A stretch of 64,000 nucleotides of DNA, from positions 181,943 to 245,942 of the forward strand of contig NZ_SMFN01000004.1 of NCBI RefSeq assembly GCF_004349135.1, read 5' to 3'. Origin of the DNA: Flavobacterium sandaracinum. Its GTDB lineage: Bacteria; Bacteroidota; Bacteroidia; Flavobacteriales; Flavobacteriaceae. The notes beneath the pieces are model-generated. The model had not been told where the DNA came from. It made no database searches and saw only the letters and a program-made list of their open reading frames with translations. Each line of letters starts with the position of its first letter. The first letter of the stretch is position 1. Both the position numbers and the translations under genes were made by a program. This document shows, one piece after another, positions 44,598 through 53,104 of the stretch.

Positions 44598-46826
44598 TTA
44601 CAATTGTGCCATAATTCCGATGTTAATTCCAAAAGGCTGTCCTGGTCTTAAACCGGCAGGAACTCTAGAAACTGCATATTCCTTATCTAACAAATTGATT
44701 ATATTTCCCATTAAGCTAATGTGCTCGTTAAGATTATATTTTGCCGAAAAATCTACAATGAAATTAGACGCAACTTTATTGTTTGCTGCAATAGTTCCAG
44801 TACCAGCGATAGTCCTAAAAGCATCAACATATTTTCCGCTAACGGCAAAGTTGAATTTCTGGGTTTCAAATGCCGTGGTGATGGCGAGTTGATTTTTAGC
44901 GATGTATGGAATTTCATCACCGCTTTCCACCGTTCCCCAAATGGCGCTGTTGAAATTGTTTTTCAATTCAGTATCGGTCAATGTATATGAAATAGTCACG
45001 GGTATTTTGAATCCTTTTTCTAGGTTGTCTATAACATTATAAGTTGCTAGTAATTCAATCCCTTTTACAATCGCTGCACCCGCATTAAATAAATCACCAG
45101 TTCCAGCGCCTCCTCCTGACATCGAATCAGATCCTTGCAGATTTGAAAAATTATTATAGTATCCTATGATCTCTCCTTGTAATGCATTCTTGTGGAAACG
45201 GAAACCCAATTCTGTATTTAAACTGTTTTCGGCATCCTCTCCTGCAGATACACCAGGAGGCGAAAAACCTTTGTGAACACTAGTAAATAAGTTGTAATCA
45301 TCATTTATTTTGTACAAAATTCCCATTCCTGGAATCCATACATTGATGTTGTTATTGGCTTTTGCCAAGGTAGTCCCAACTCTATTAATATCATTTGTAC
45401 CATAATTCAGTGAATTTAATTTGATATCTTCATAACGAATTCCTGGAGTAAAAGTAAATCGATCAATGTTCAAATTATAAAGTACATGTGCTGCAATAGC
45501 TTCTGCCTTTGTAATTCTATTTGCATCAGTTCCTGGAGTTCCGTTACTAGTTCTGTTCATTACTCCGTTTTGGATGGCGTACCCATCTACCCATTGAAAA
45601 CGATCTTCGTAATCCTCATGGTAGCGAATACCAAAATCAATATCATGTTTTGCTTTTCCTGTTTCAAAAGCATAGTTTGCAACGGTTTGTATCCCTTTTG
45701 CTTCATAATCTCTGTTGTTTGCTTTTACTAATAAAGCGTTATCAACCGTGTTGTCAGCTCCTGTTACGGCTCTATATTCAGCATTAAATCGAATAGGATC
45801 TTCCAGTATACTGTTAATACTTACTCTTGATGTCCCCAAACGTAAAGCATCTAACTTATACCAGTTTCTGGCAAAGTCATTTTTGTATGCTTTGGTGGTA
45901 ATACTAAGATTTTTAGAGGGTTTAATTAAATGTGTCAACATGATTTGACTGTGTTCAGTATCGATGAAATCTTCATTAGAACCTACATATCTTCTAAAAG
46001 CATCTTTAGCATAATCTTCATCTGTCAAACCAAGGTAGGTTTCATTTGCCAAGTCTTCACTGTATTGAATTTTAGCGGTCAAAGACTGATATACTTTAGC
46101 ATCAGCATCAGTATTGATTCTGAATTTTGCCACGTAATCATTGGCCTGAAAACCTGTATTTCGGGAGCTATTATCAATTTTTTTAAACCCATCTGAATTT
46201 CGGTTGTTGTATTCTAATACGTAACCAAAATTTTTGTGTTCATCACCAATATTTACATACGTTTTCTTAGTGTTAAAGCTTCCTATGCTGGCGATCACAC
46301 GTCCAGAAAAACGGTTTGGAATTTGGGTTGAAACCATATTAATGGCACCTCCTGTAGTGTAAGGACCGTATTGAATCTGGCTACCCCCTTTTAATATCTC
46401 AAAGGATTGCATTCTGCTTACAGTTGGGAAATAGTACGCTGCTGGAGCAGCATAGGGCGCTGGTGCAATAAGAATTCCATCTTCCATTAAAGTGATTTTC
46501 TCGCTTCGATTGGGGCTAGTACCTCGCATGCCTATGTTTGGTCGCAATCCAAAACCGTCTTCTTCTTGAATTGTAACGCCGGGAACTGTTCGTAGGATGC
46601 GTGAAACATCATCGTAGTTAAACGCTTTTAATTCTTTTGGAGAAATAAAATAAGTAGAGCCTGCTTTGTTTTTAGCTTTGAACTTACTTCCTATAATAGC
46701 ATCAGTGGTAATGAGAACTTCTTTTAAGCTTTCAATACTGTCCTTTTGAGTTTTTGAAAGTTCTTTTTCTTGGGCAAACATAACGGATGTAACTAATAAA
46801 GAAGCTACAATTAAATTATTCTTCAT
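44598..46826 (-). CDS. FecA-like TonB-dependent receptor 1
   Basis: 742 residues, signal peptide ending VMFAQ and no carboxypeptidase-like domain. The plug carries PGVTIQEEDGFGLRPNIGMRG, MEDGILIAPAPYAAP and EILKGGSQIQYGPYTTGGAIN, the FecA-type blocks. The barrel ends FGINIGIMAQL. Likely ferric chelate uptake. Promoter and leader are nearly the same as in receptor 2. A terminator follows. Confidence 0.93.
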   Translation of the reverse strand: MKNNLIVASLLVTSVMFAQEKELSKTQKDSIESLKEVLITTDAIIGSKFKAKNKAGSTYFISPKELKAFNYDDVSRILRTVPGVTIQEEDGFGLRPNIGMRGTSPNRSEKITLMEDGILIAPAPYAAPAAYYFPTVSRMQSFEILKGGSQIQYGPYTTGGAINMVSTQIPNRFSGRVIASIGSFNTKKTYVNIGDEHKNFGYVLEYNNRNSDGFKKIDNSSRNTGFQANDYVAKFRINTDADAKVYQSLTAKIQYSEDLANETYLGLTDEDYAKDAFRRYVGSNEDFIDTEHSQIMLTHLIKPSKNLSITTKAYKNDFARNWYKLDALRLGTSRVSINSILEDPIRFNAEYRAVTGADNTVDNALLVKANNRDYEAKGIQTVANYAFETGKAKHDIDFGIRYHEDYEDRFQWVDGYAIQNGVMNRTSNGTPGTDANRITKAEAIAAHVLYNLNIDRFTFTPGIRYEDIKLNSLNYGTNDINRVGTTLAKANNNINVWIPGMGILYKINDDYNLFTSVHKGFSPPGVSAGEDAENSLNTELGFRFHKNALQGEIIGYYNNFSNLQGSDSMSGGGAGTGDLFNAGAAIVKGIELLATYNVIDNLEKGFKIPVTISYTLTDTELKNNFNSAIWGTVESGDEIPYIAKNQLAITTAFETQKFNFAVSGKYVDAFRTIAGTGTIAANNKVASNFIVDFSAKYNLNEHISLMGNIINLLDKEYAVSRVPAGLRPGQPFGINIGIMAQL

Positions 46827-46830
46827 TTCT

Positions 46831-46890
46831 ATTTAGATTGATTCTATGGTGCAAAAGTAAAACACAAATCTTATTTAGACAAATTAAAAA
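46831..46890 (-). promoter_or_regulatory. Promoter and DtxR-type boxes of receptor 1
   Basis: Minus-strand -7 TACTTTTG (46859-46852) and -33 TTTG (46883-46880), 20 bases apart. A box ATTTAGATTGATTCTA (46831-46846) covers the start region and ATTTAGACAAATTAAAAA (46873-46890) covers the -33. Confidence 0.6.
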
Positions 46891-47333
46891 TAATAAATTT
46901 ATTAATTTAACATTCGTCTACTGTTTTGATGTCCAAAAACGAGTATTTCAGTTTACAACATTCAAAGTGAATAAGAAAATAGACAGGCCTCTTGAGTTTT
47001 AACGTTAGTGATAAAAGCTATCTCGACATGATTATTTTATAAAACAATAACCATAGTGCCTACAGTACGAATGTTTTTTAGAATAAAACAATCGTATTAT
47101 AGACACTATAGAAATAGTTTTTGGTATTTTTAGTTTGGAGATTCCCAGTAATTCCAACGTTTTTATCAATGCCAAACGCTTCTTACTAGTCCATATTTTA
47201 GCTTAAAAGTATATTGCTTCTTTTGGCAATTATTTTAGGAGTCGAAACAATTTGCTGTTAAACCAAATCTAAAACGATTCTCCTTTACTAAATTGGTCTT
47301 GCGGTGTTACTTGGATAAGTATACATTAACAAT
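46891..47333. other. Intergenic region between the two FecA-like receptors, with an inverted repeat
   Basis: No gene is seen. Arms at 47051-47070 and 47092-47111 pair at 16 of 20 positions. On the minus strand three of the four mismatches become G-U pairs, so a minus-strand RNA hairpin with a T-rich tail (TTATTGTTTTAT) could end the receptor 2 transcript. Confidence 0.45.
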
Positions 47334-49592
47334 TTAAAATCTTGCTCCAATGGATACTACAAAAGTTCTTCCTTCTCCCGGCAAAATTCCGGGTCCAGGA
47401 TATCCACCAGCTCTTCTGGTGGCATAATTTTCATTTGTCAAATTATTTATACCTGTTCTGATATTATAATTTTTAAGAAATTTATATTCAGCTGATAAAT
47501 CTAGTACTTCATAACCATCTAATAATCCCGTAACACCGTTTGCTGATGGAGAAGTAGTGTTATTAGCATCCGTGAAGATTTTACCAGATGTTTTATACTG
47601 TAATGTTGCCGAAAAATCAGTTTTACTCCAACTTATCCCAAAATTATGTATGTATCTTGGTGCATTTTCTACACGATTCCCCGCAAGATTCGTCTCAGTT
47701 ATCATAGTATTAGGAGCACTTCCTGTTGCCGTACTTATTTTAAAATCAGTATATCTTGAATCAATAAAACTACTGGTTAAAAAAACATCAATATTTCCAT
47801 AGGTTTTTTCAACATCAAAAAATTGAGTGATATTCATGTTGACAAAAGCTTCGATTCCTTTGTTTACCGTTTCTCCTAAGTTGGTTCTAAATAAAAAGGT
47901 ACCTTGTGCAGGGTCATTATTTAGAAATTGTCTCACACCCCCTATTCTATTATTATAACTCAAATAAAATAAACTGAAATCGAAATTCAAAAATCCTTTT
48001 ACTGTTCCTCTATAGCCTAAATCAGCATTGTAACCACTTGCATCTCTCAAATTAGGATCAACAACATCCGTTACTGCTGGCGGTGTAATATCAGAAAACA
48101 ACACCGGTCTAAAAGCTTGTGTAATGTTCCCATAAATGTTAGTAGAACCTAATTTATATTCCATCCCAAGACCAAATAGTGGCTGGTGGCGTGTTAGTTT
48201 TTCGTTCTGAAAAGGAATATCATTTCCTGAGCTCACGCCAAATCTTCCATCTCCAGAAGAAGTAATATATTCATATCGAACACCAGGAACAACACTAAAG
48301 TTCTCCGTAACTTTGAAGTGATTTTCGGCAAAAAAAGCAACATTTTCTGTCTTAAAATTTAAATCTCTTGGAAATCTTTCGGCAACTGTTAAATCGAAAT
48401 CAGAAGCTGTCGTTCCTTTACCCTCTTGTTGTCTGCGCGTTTCTGCTTTATACATTCTTACTCCAAAAGCTAAAGTATTTTGGCTTTTACCCACCGCATA
48501 ATTGTAAGTATTTCTGTTTTCAATTCCAAAATTTTTGTAAAAATCTCTGTCAACTCTTCTATTAGAATAGTCGTTTGTTGCAGGATTTATAGCGTCTAAT
48601 ATATTTGGTGTTCCAAGAAAACCTACACTATTTCGCTCGCCTACTAAACCAAATAGTTTTGTGTTAGATTTTAAAGAACTAGAAATTTGTGTGTCAAAGT
48701 TCACGGAAAACACATTCCATGGCGTTCCAAACCAGTTTCTTTCTCGTGAAGACTGCCTAGAATTTTCTTTAAATTGTTGATCAGTTAAGCCGCCTGCCTG
48801 CTGCATGGAGTAATCCATATTAGTATATTCAGCTGATAATTTTGTGTTTTTTGTAAAAGCGTACTCTAGAAATAGGTGAGAATTACGAACTTTGTATGCA
48901 CTATTTTCTCTCCAACCATCGGCGCTTCTAAAATGATTGTAGGCAAAATAAGAGAATTTATTTATTTTTCCTCCAATCGAATTGTAGCTACTCATCAGAT
49001 TATAACTACCAACGGTATTTTGTGTTTCGAAAGCAAATTTTCTTTTCTGTTCGCGTTTCAAAACATAGTTGACCATTCCACCAAATTGTGGACCAAATTG
49101 TAAGGACGCTCCTCCGCGTACCAACTCTATATTTTCTACAGCTTCTAGTGGTGGATTATAATAGGCTTCTGGATAGCCAAAAACATCTGATGAAATGTCA
49201 TAGCCGTTTTGTCTGGTATTGAGTTCCCAGCTCCGGTTAGGACTTAATCCTCTTACGCCAATATTTATTTGAATCCCTGATCCATCATTTTCCCAAACGG
49301 TAACTCCTGGAACTCTTGAAAAAACCTCACGAGCATTATTTGTAGTTAAATTTGCGGTAATAGCTGAGAGTTTTAATACTTCATTTTTTTTTCCTACAAA
49401 TATTACGTTTTCTTTTACTTGAGGCTGTCTCTCTGGACTTTGTTTAAAGGGCGTTACGGTAACCGTTTTCAAGTCGATCATCGTCGGGTTTGCGCGTACT
49501 ATGCTGTCTTTTTGGGCTTGTGAAAGCTCTTGTTCTTGGGCAAATAAAACAACTGTGGCAAAAAATAAAATTACTACAAAACTATTCCTCAT
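47334..49592 (-). CDS. FecA-like TonB-dependent receptor 2
   Basis: 752 residues, signal peptide ending VVLFAQ, N-terminal extension EQELSQAQKDSI (shared with receptor 1). FecA-type plug: PGVTVWENDGSGIQINIGVRG, LSPNRSWELNTRQNGYDIS, ELVRGGASLQFGPQFGGMVNY. The full barrel ends TFVVSIGARF. Likely ferric-chelate uptake. It follows feoB by about 120 bases in the same direction, but has its own promoter. Confidence 0.93.
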   Translation of the reverse strand: MRNSFVVILFFATVVLFAQEQELSQAQKDSIVRANPTMIDLKTVTVTPFKQSPERQPQVKENVIFVGKKNEVLKLSAITANLTTNNAREVFSRVPGVTVWENDGSGIQINIGVRGLSPNRSWELNTRQNGYDISSDVFGYPEAYYNPPLEAVENIELVRGGASLQFGPQFGGMVNYVLKREQKRKFAFETQNTVGSYNLMSSYNSIGGKINKFSYFAYNHFRSADGWRENSAYKVRNSHLFLEYAFTKNTKLSAEYTNMDYSMQQAGGLTDQQFKENSRQSSRERNWFGTPWNVFSVNFDTQISSSLKSNTKLFGLVGERNSVGFLGTPNILDAINPATNDYSNRRVDRDFYKNFGIENRNTYNYAVGKSQNTLAFGVRMYKAETRRQQEGKGTTASDFDLTVAERFPRDLNFKTENVAFFAENHFKVTENFSVVPGVRYEYITSSGDGRFGVSSGNDIPFQNEKLTRHQPLFGLGMEYKLGSTNIYGNITQAFRPVLFSDITPPAVTDVVDPNLRDASGYNADLGYRGTVKGFLNFDFSLFYLSYNNRIGGVRQFLNNDPAQGTFLFRTNLGETVNKGIEAFVNMNITQFFDVEKTYGNIDVFLTSSFIDSRYTDFKISTATGSAPNTMITETNLAGNRVENAPRYIHNFGISWSKTDFSATLQYKTSGKIFTDANNTTSPSANGVTGLLDGYEVLDLSAEYKFLKNYNIRTGINNLTNENYATRRAGGYPGPGILPGEGRTFVVSIGARF

Positions 49593-49596
49593 TTTT

Positions 49597-49656
49597 ATTT
49601 AGATTGATTCTACGGTGCAAAAGTAAAACACAAATCTTATTTAGACAAATTAAAAA
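49597..49656 (-). promoter_or_regulatory. Promoter and DtxR-type boxes of receptor 2
   Basis: Near copy of the receptor 1 region: ATTTAGATTGATTCTA (49597-49612), -7 TACTTTTG (49625-49618), -33 TTTG (49649-49646) and a second box ATTTAGACAAATTAAAAA (49639-49656). Confidence 0.6.
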
Positions 49657-49714
49657 TAGTGAAATTATTAAATTTAACGTTTGTTGACTGATTACACGCC
49701 CTGCTCTAGGTCAA

Positions 49715-51817
49715 TTATTTCAAAATCTGATAGGCGAAGAGTGCGACTACATAAGCAAAGCCCGACATGAAAATTAATTGTCCTAAAGGCCATTTCCAAG
49801 AATTGGTTTCTTTTTTAGTGATGGCAAGTGTACTGGCACATTGCAAGGCAAAAGCATAAAACAACAACAAGGATATTCCTGATGCAAAATTGAAAATTTT
49901 CTCTCCTGTAACTGGATTGACCTCGGCAGCCATTTTATTTTTTATTGTTACCTCATTATCACTTCCGCCAACGCTGTAGATTGTAGCTAATGTGCCTACA
50001 AAAACCTCTCTGGCAGCAAAGGAGCTTATGATTGCAATTCCTATTTTCCAGTCGTAACCTAACGGTGAAATAGCAGGTTCGATTGCTTTTCCCATGATAC
50101 CAATGTATGAGTTTTCTAGTTTTTGCGAAGCGACAGCATTTTCAAAATCAGCTGGTTGTAGTGGCTTGTTTTGGTTATTTTCAATAACAATTTGTTCTGC
50201 ATTGTTGAATTTCACTCCCGGACCATAAGAAGCTAAAAACCATAGTACGATTGAAATGGCAAGAATAATTTTTCCTGCACCATAAATGAACGCTTTGGTT
50301 TTTTCTATCACATTGATTCCCACATTCTTGAAAAGCGGCAATTTATAATTTGGCATTTCAACTACAAAGTAGGTTTTCCCTTTGATTTTCAGAATTTTAT
50401 TTAAAATATAGGCAGAGAAAATGGCCATTCCAAAACCTAGAAGATACAATAGCATCAAGGTCATTCCTTGCATATTCAAAAACCCAAAAACACGAGTATC
50501 AGGAATTACTAATGCTATAATAATCGCATAAACGGGTAATCTAGCAGAACAGGTGGTAAAAGGAGTTACCAAAATAGTAATTAAACGTTCTTTCCAATTT
50601 TCAATATTTCGGGTCGCCATTATCGCTGGAATAGCACAAGCGGTACCAGAAATAAGTGGTACCACACTTTTACCAGATAAACCAAATTTTCGCATGATTT
50701 TATCCATTAGGAAAACCACTCGACTCATATAACCACTTTCTTCGAGTATCGAAATAAACATAAACAAGAAGGCAATTTGCGGAATGAATATCAAAATACC
50801 TCCAATTCCAGGTATGATTCCCTGTGAAATTAAGTTGGTTAAAACACCAGCTGGCAATTCTTCGGCAGCAAGCGTGCTTAACGAAGCAAAAGAAGCATCG
50901 ATGAAGTCCATTGGAATTTTAGACCATTCGAAAATAGATTGGAAAATAACAAACAAAATCAAAAAGAAGATCACGTATCCCCAGACTTTATGCGTTAGCA
51001 CACGATCTAACCTACTTCGATAATCTCGTGCAACGGAGGAATCGATTTTCAATCCTTCTTTCAAAACATCATTGATGAATTGGTAGCGTTTTATAGTTTC
51101 TTTTTGTTGTAAACGCTTTAAATCAGAATGCGATTTCGTAAAAGAACTTCTAATTTCATTGCGTTCTAAATTCAGGAAGTTGACGTCCTGTGTAATAACC
51201 AACCACAACTTGTAAAGCAGTTGATTAGGAAATGCTTTGCGCAAGCTATTGAAGTAATCTGGATCGATTACGGAGGCATTCAAGCAAGGTTCAGTTGAAA
51301 TGGTGCGGTAACTGACAATCAATTTTTTCAATTCATCAATTCCGTATCCTTTTCTAGAACTAATAAGCGCAATCTTTGTTTTTAAATGATCTTCCAGATA
51401 CGGAATATCCAGTGTAATCCCTTTAAATTTCATTCTATCAGCCATATTGATGACTAGGATAGTTGGAATTTCGAGGTCTTTTATTTGGGTAAAAAGTAAT
51501 AAATTCCGTTTTAAATTTTCCACGTCGGTAACGACTAGCGCCACATCAGGATATAATTTATCGTTTTTGTTCAGCAACAATTCTATGACTACATTTTCAT
51601 CAATAGAACTCGCATTCAGGCTATACGTTCCGGGTAAATCTAAAATGTTCGCCTTAATATTATTGGGTAATTTGCAAAAGCCTATCTTTTTCTCAACAGT
51701 AATTCCAGGATAATTCCCCACTTGTTGATTCAGCCCAGTAAGCTGATTAAAAACAGATGTTTTACCCACATTAGGATTTCCAATTAAAGCGACGTTGATG
51801 TTTTGTTTGCTTACCAT
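49715..51817 (-). CDS. feoB: Ferrous iron transporter FeoB
   Basis: Inner-membrane Fe2+ importer, 700 residues. Cytosolic G domain: GNPNVGKTS, PGITVEKK, DLPGTYSL, NMAD. Then a GDI helix and the membrane core with two Gate domains (PFTTCSARLPVYAIII; FAAREVFVGTLATIYSVGG). Its start overlaps feoA by seven bases. The DtxR-type promoter of feoA controls both. Confidence 0.97.
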   Translation of the reverse strand: MVSKQNINVALIGNPNVGKTSVFNQLTGLNQQVGNYPGITVEKKIGFCKLPNNIKANILDLPGTYSLNASSIDENVVIELLLNKNDKLYPDVALVVTDVENLKRNLLLFTQIKDLEIPTILVINMADRMKFKGITLDIPYLEDHLKTKIALISSRKGYGIDELKKLIVSYRTISTEPCLNASVIDPDYFNSLRKAFPNQLLYKLWLVITQDVNFLNLERNEIRSSFTKSHSDLKRLQQKETIKRYQFINDVLKEGLKIDSSVARDYRSRLDRVLTHKVWGYVIFFLILFVIFQSIFEWSKIPMDFIDASFASLSTLAAEELPAGVLTNLISQGIIPGIGGILIFIPQIAFLFMFISILEESGYMSRVVFLMDKIMRKFGLSGKSVVPLISGTACAIPAIMATRNIENWKERLITILVTPFTTCSARLPVYAIIIALVIPDTRVFGFLNMQGMTLMLLYLLGFGMAIFSAYILNKILKIKGKTYFVVEMPNYKLPLFKNVGINVIEKTKAFIYGAGKIILAISIVLWFLASYGPGVKFNNAEQIVIENNQNKPLQPADFENAVASQKLENSYIGIMGKAIEPAISPLGYDWKIGIAIISSFAAREVFVGTLATIYSVGGSDNEVTIKNKMAAEVNPVTGEKIFNFASGISLLLFYAFALQCASTLAITKKETNSWKWPLGQLIFMSGFAYVVALFAYQILK

Positions 51818-52053
51818 AAGTTGGTTTTTATAATATCAACCTCTATCTCTTTTGCAGTTTCTACCCGAATGGCCACATGCGATCCATTAATGTTTAAATA
51901 CAAAGGATCTCCAAAAGGAGCAATTTGAAGTAATTCTACTAGATTGCCAGGCAAGCAGCCCATTTCCAATAATTTTAAAGGAACGGCATCGATGTCAAAG
52001 TCTTTTATGATGGCTTTTTCGCCTTTTTTGAGAGAATGTATCGTTGTTAGCAA
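51811..52053 (-). CDS. feoA: Ferrous iron transport protein FeoA
   Basis: 80-residue SH3-like cytosolic partner of FeoB: LKKGEKAIIKDFDIDAVPLKLLEMGCLPGNLVELLQIAPFG, shown in shortened form at residues 7-50, then GSHVAIRVETAKEI. It overlaps feoB by seven bases. It is the first gene of the feoAB operon. Confidence 0.95.
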   Translation of the reverse strand: MLTTIHSLKKGEKAIIKDFDIDAVPLKLLEMGCLPGNLVELLQIAPFGDPLYLNINGSHVAIRVETAKEIEVDIIKTNLW

Positions 52054-52058
52054 AACTT

Positions 52059-52109
52059 ATTTAGATTGAATTAAGATTGCAAAAATACACATTTTAATAC
52101 AAACACAAA
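52059..52109 (-). promoter_or_regulatory. feoA promoter with DtxR-type box
   Basis: Minus-strand -7 TATTTTTG (52087-52080) and -33 TTTG (52109-52106), 18 bases apart. ATTTAGATTGAAT (52059-52071) lies between the -7 and the ATG, sharing ATTTAGATTGA with both receptor boxes. Confidence 0.6.
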
Positions 52110-52206
52110 TGATAAATATCACATTTATACGGGAAGTAAAACAATTGAGTCCTACAGATAATGCAGCGGTTCTATTTATAAAAACAGGAATCTGTTTGAA
52201 TACTTC

Positions 52207-52872
52207 TTATTCGTTGCTCAAAAAAGTAATATCTTCTATTAAACGTTTCATGTCTTCTTTATTGGTCCCGTCATAAAAACCACGAACTCTCCTTTTGGTG
52301 TCTACCAAAACAAAATTTTCGGTGTGAACCATATCGTACAATTCACTCGGTTTTCCCAGTTTTACAGCTAAATAGGATTTTCTGGCCATCGTATAAATTT
52401 CTTTTTTGTCACCGGTAACTAGATTCCATTTGTTATCATCAACATGGTGTTTTTTGGCGTAAGCCTTTAAAACGGAAACACTGTCAGTCTCTGGAAAAAC
52501 GGTGTGCGATAATAATTTCACTTTTGGATTATTGGCAAACGCTTTTTGAATATCGGCCAAATTAGTGGTCATCTTAGGACAAATGGAGCCGCAAGTGGTA
52601 AAGAAAAAATCAGCTACATATATTTTACCTTCGTAATCTTTTTGGGTAATAGTTTTTCCGTTTTGATTAGTAAAGGAAAAATCAGCAATCGTGTGGTACT
52701 TGCTTTTATACTGAACAGTACTATCTACTAATTCCGGATTCACATCTGCAGGATTGTAAATGGGAAGCATTTTCTTTGGCTTTAAAGCCGTATAAAACAA
52801 GGACAAAACAATGATTGAAAAAACAATGAAAACGCCTAAAAACAGACGGTATTTTTTTAAAAACTCGGACAT
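52207..52872 (-). CDS. SCO family copper chaperone
   Basis: 221 residues anchored by an N-terminal helix (LFLGVFIVFSIIVLSLFY). Thioredoxin-like fold with copper ligands Cys94 and Cys98 in TTCGSICPKM and His183 in VHTENF. It delivers copper to the CuA site of cytochrome oxidase in the periplasm. It has its own -7 element TATTTTTG (52895-52888). Confidence 0.95.
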   Translation of the reverse strand: MSEFLKKYRLFLGVFIVFSIIVLSLFYTALKPKKMLPIYNPADVNPELVDSTVQYKSKYHTIADFSFTNQNGKTITQKDYEGKIYVADFFFTTCGSICPKMTTNLADIQKAFANNPKVKLLSHTVFPETDSVSVLKAYAKKHHVDDNKWNLVTGDKKEIYTMARKSYLAVKLGKPSELYDMVHTENFVLVDTKRRVRGFYDGTNKEDMKRLIEDITFLSNE

Positions 52873-53070
52873 AGTATTATTTTAATGCAAAAATACGAAA
52901 ACGGGATTTATTTTTAATTCAAATTAACACAATCTTGTTTTGGATTGACTTCTTAAAAAAAAGAATATAAAATTTTGTCTTTTCTGATTAAACCTTGTGG
53001 TGCGTTTGAAGTCTAATAAAGATGTTTTAGTAAATAATTGATTTTAACTAAAAGTCACATTATTTATTAA

Positions 53071-53078
53071 TAGCTTTG
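53071..53078 (+). promoter_or_regulatory. -7 promoter element of the M13 peptidase gene
   Basis: TAGCTTTG matches TAnnTTTG, 26 bases before the ATG. Confidence 0.45.
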
Positions 53079-53104
53079 TTAACATAACTAAAAAACTAAA
53101 AAAA

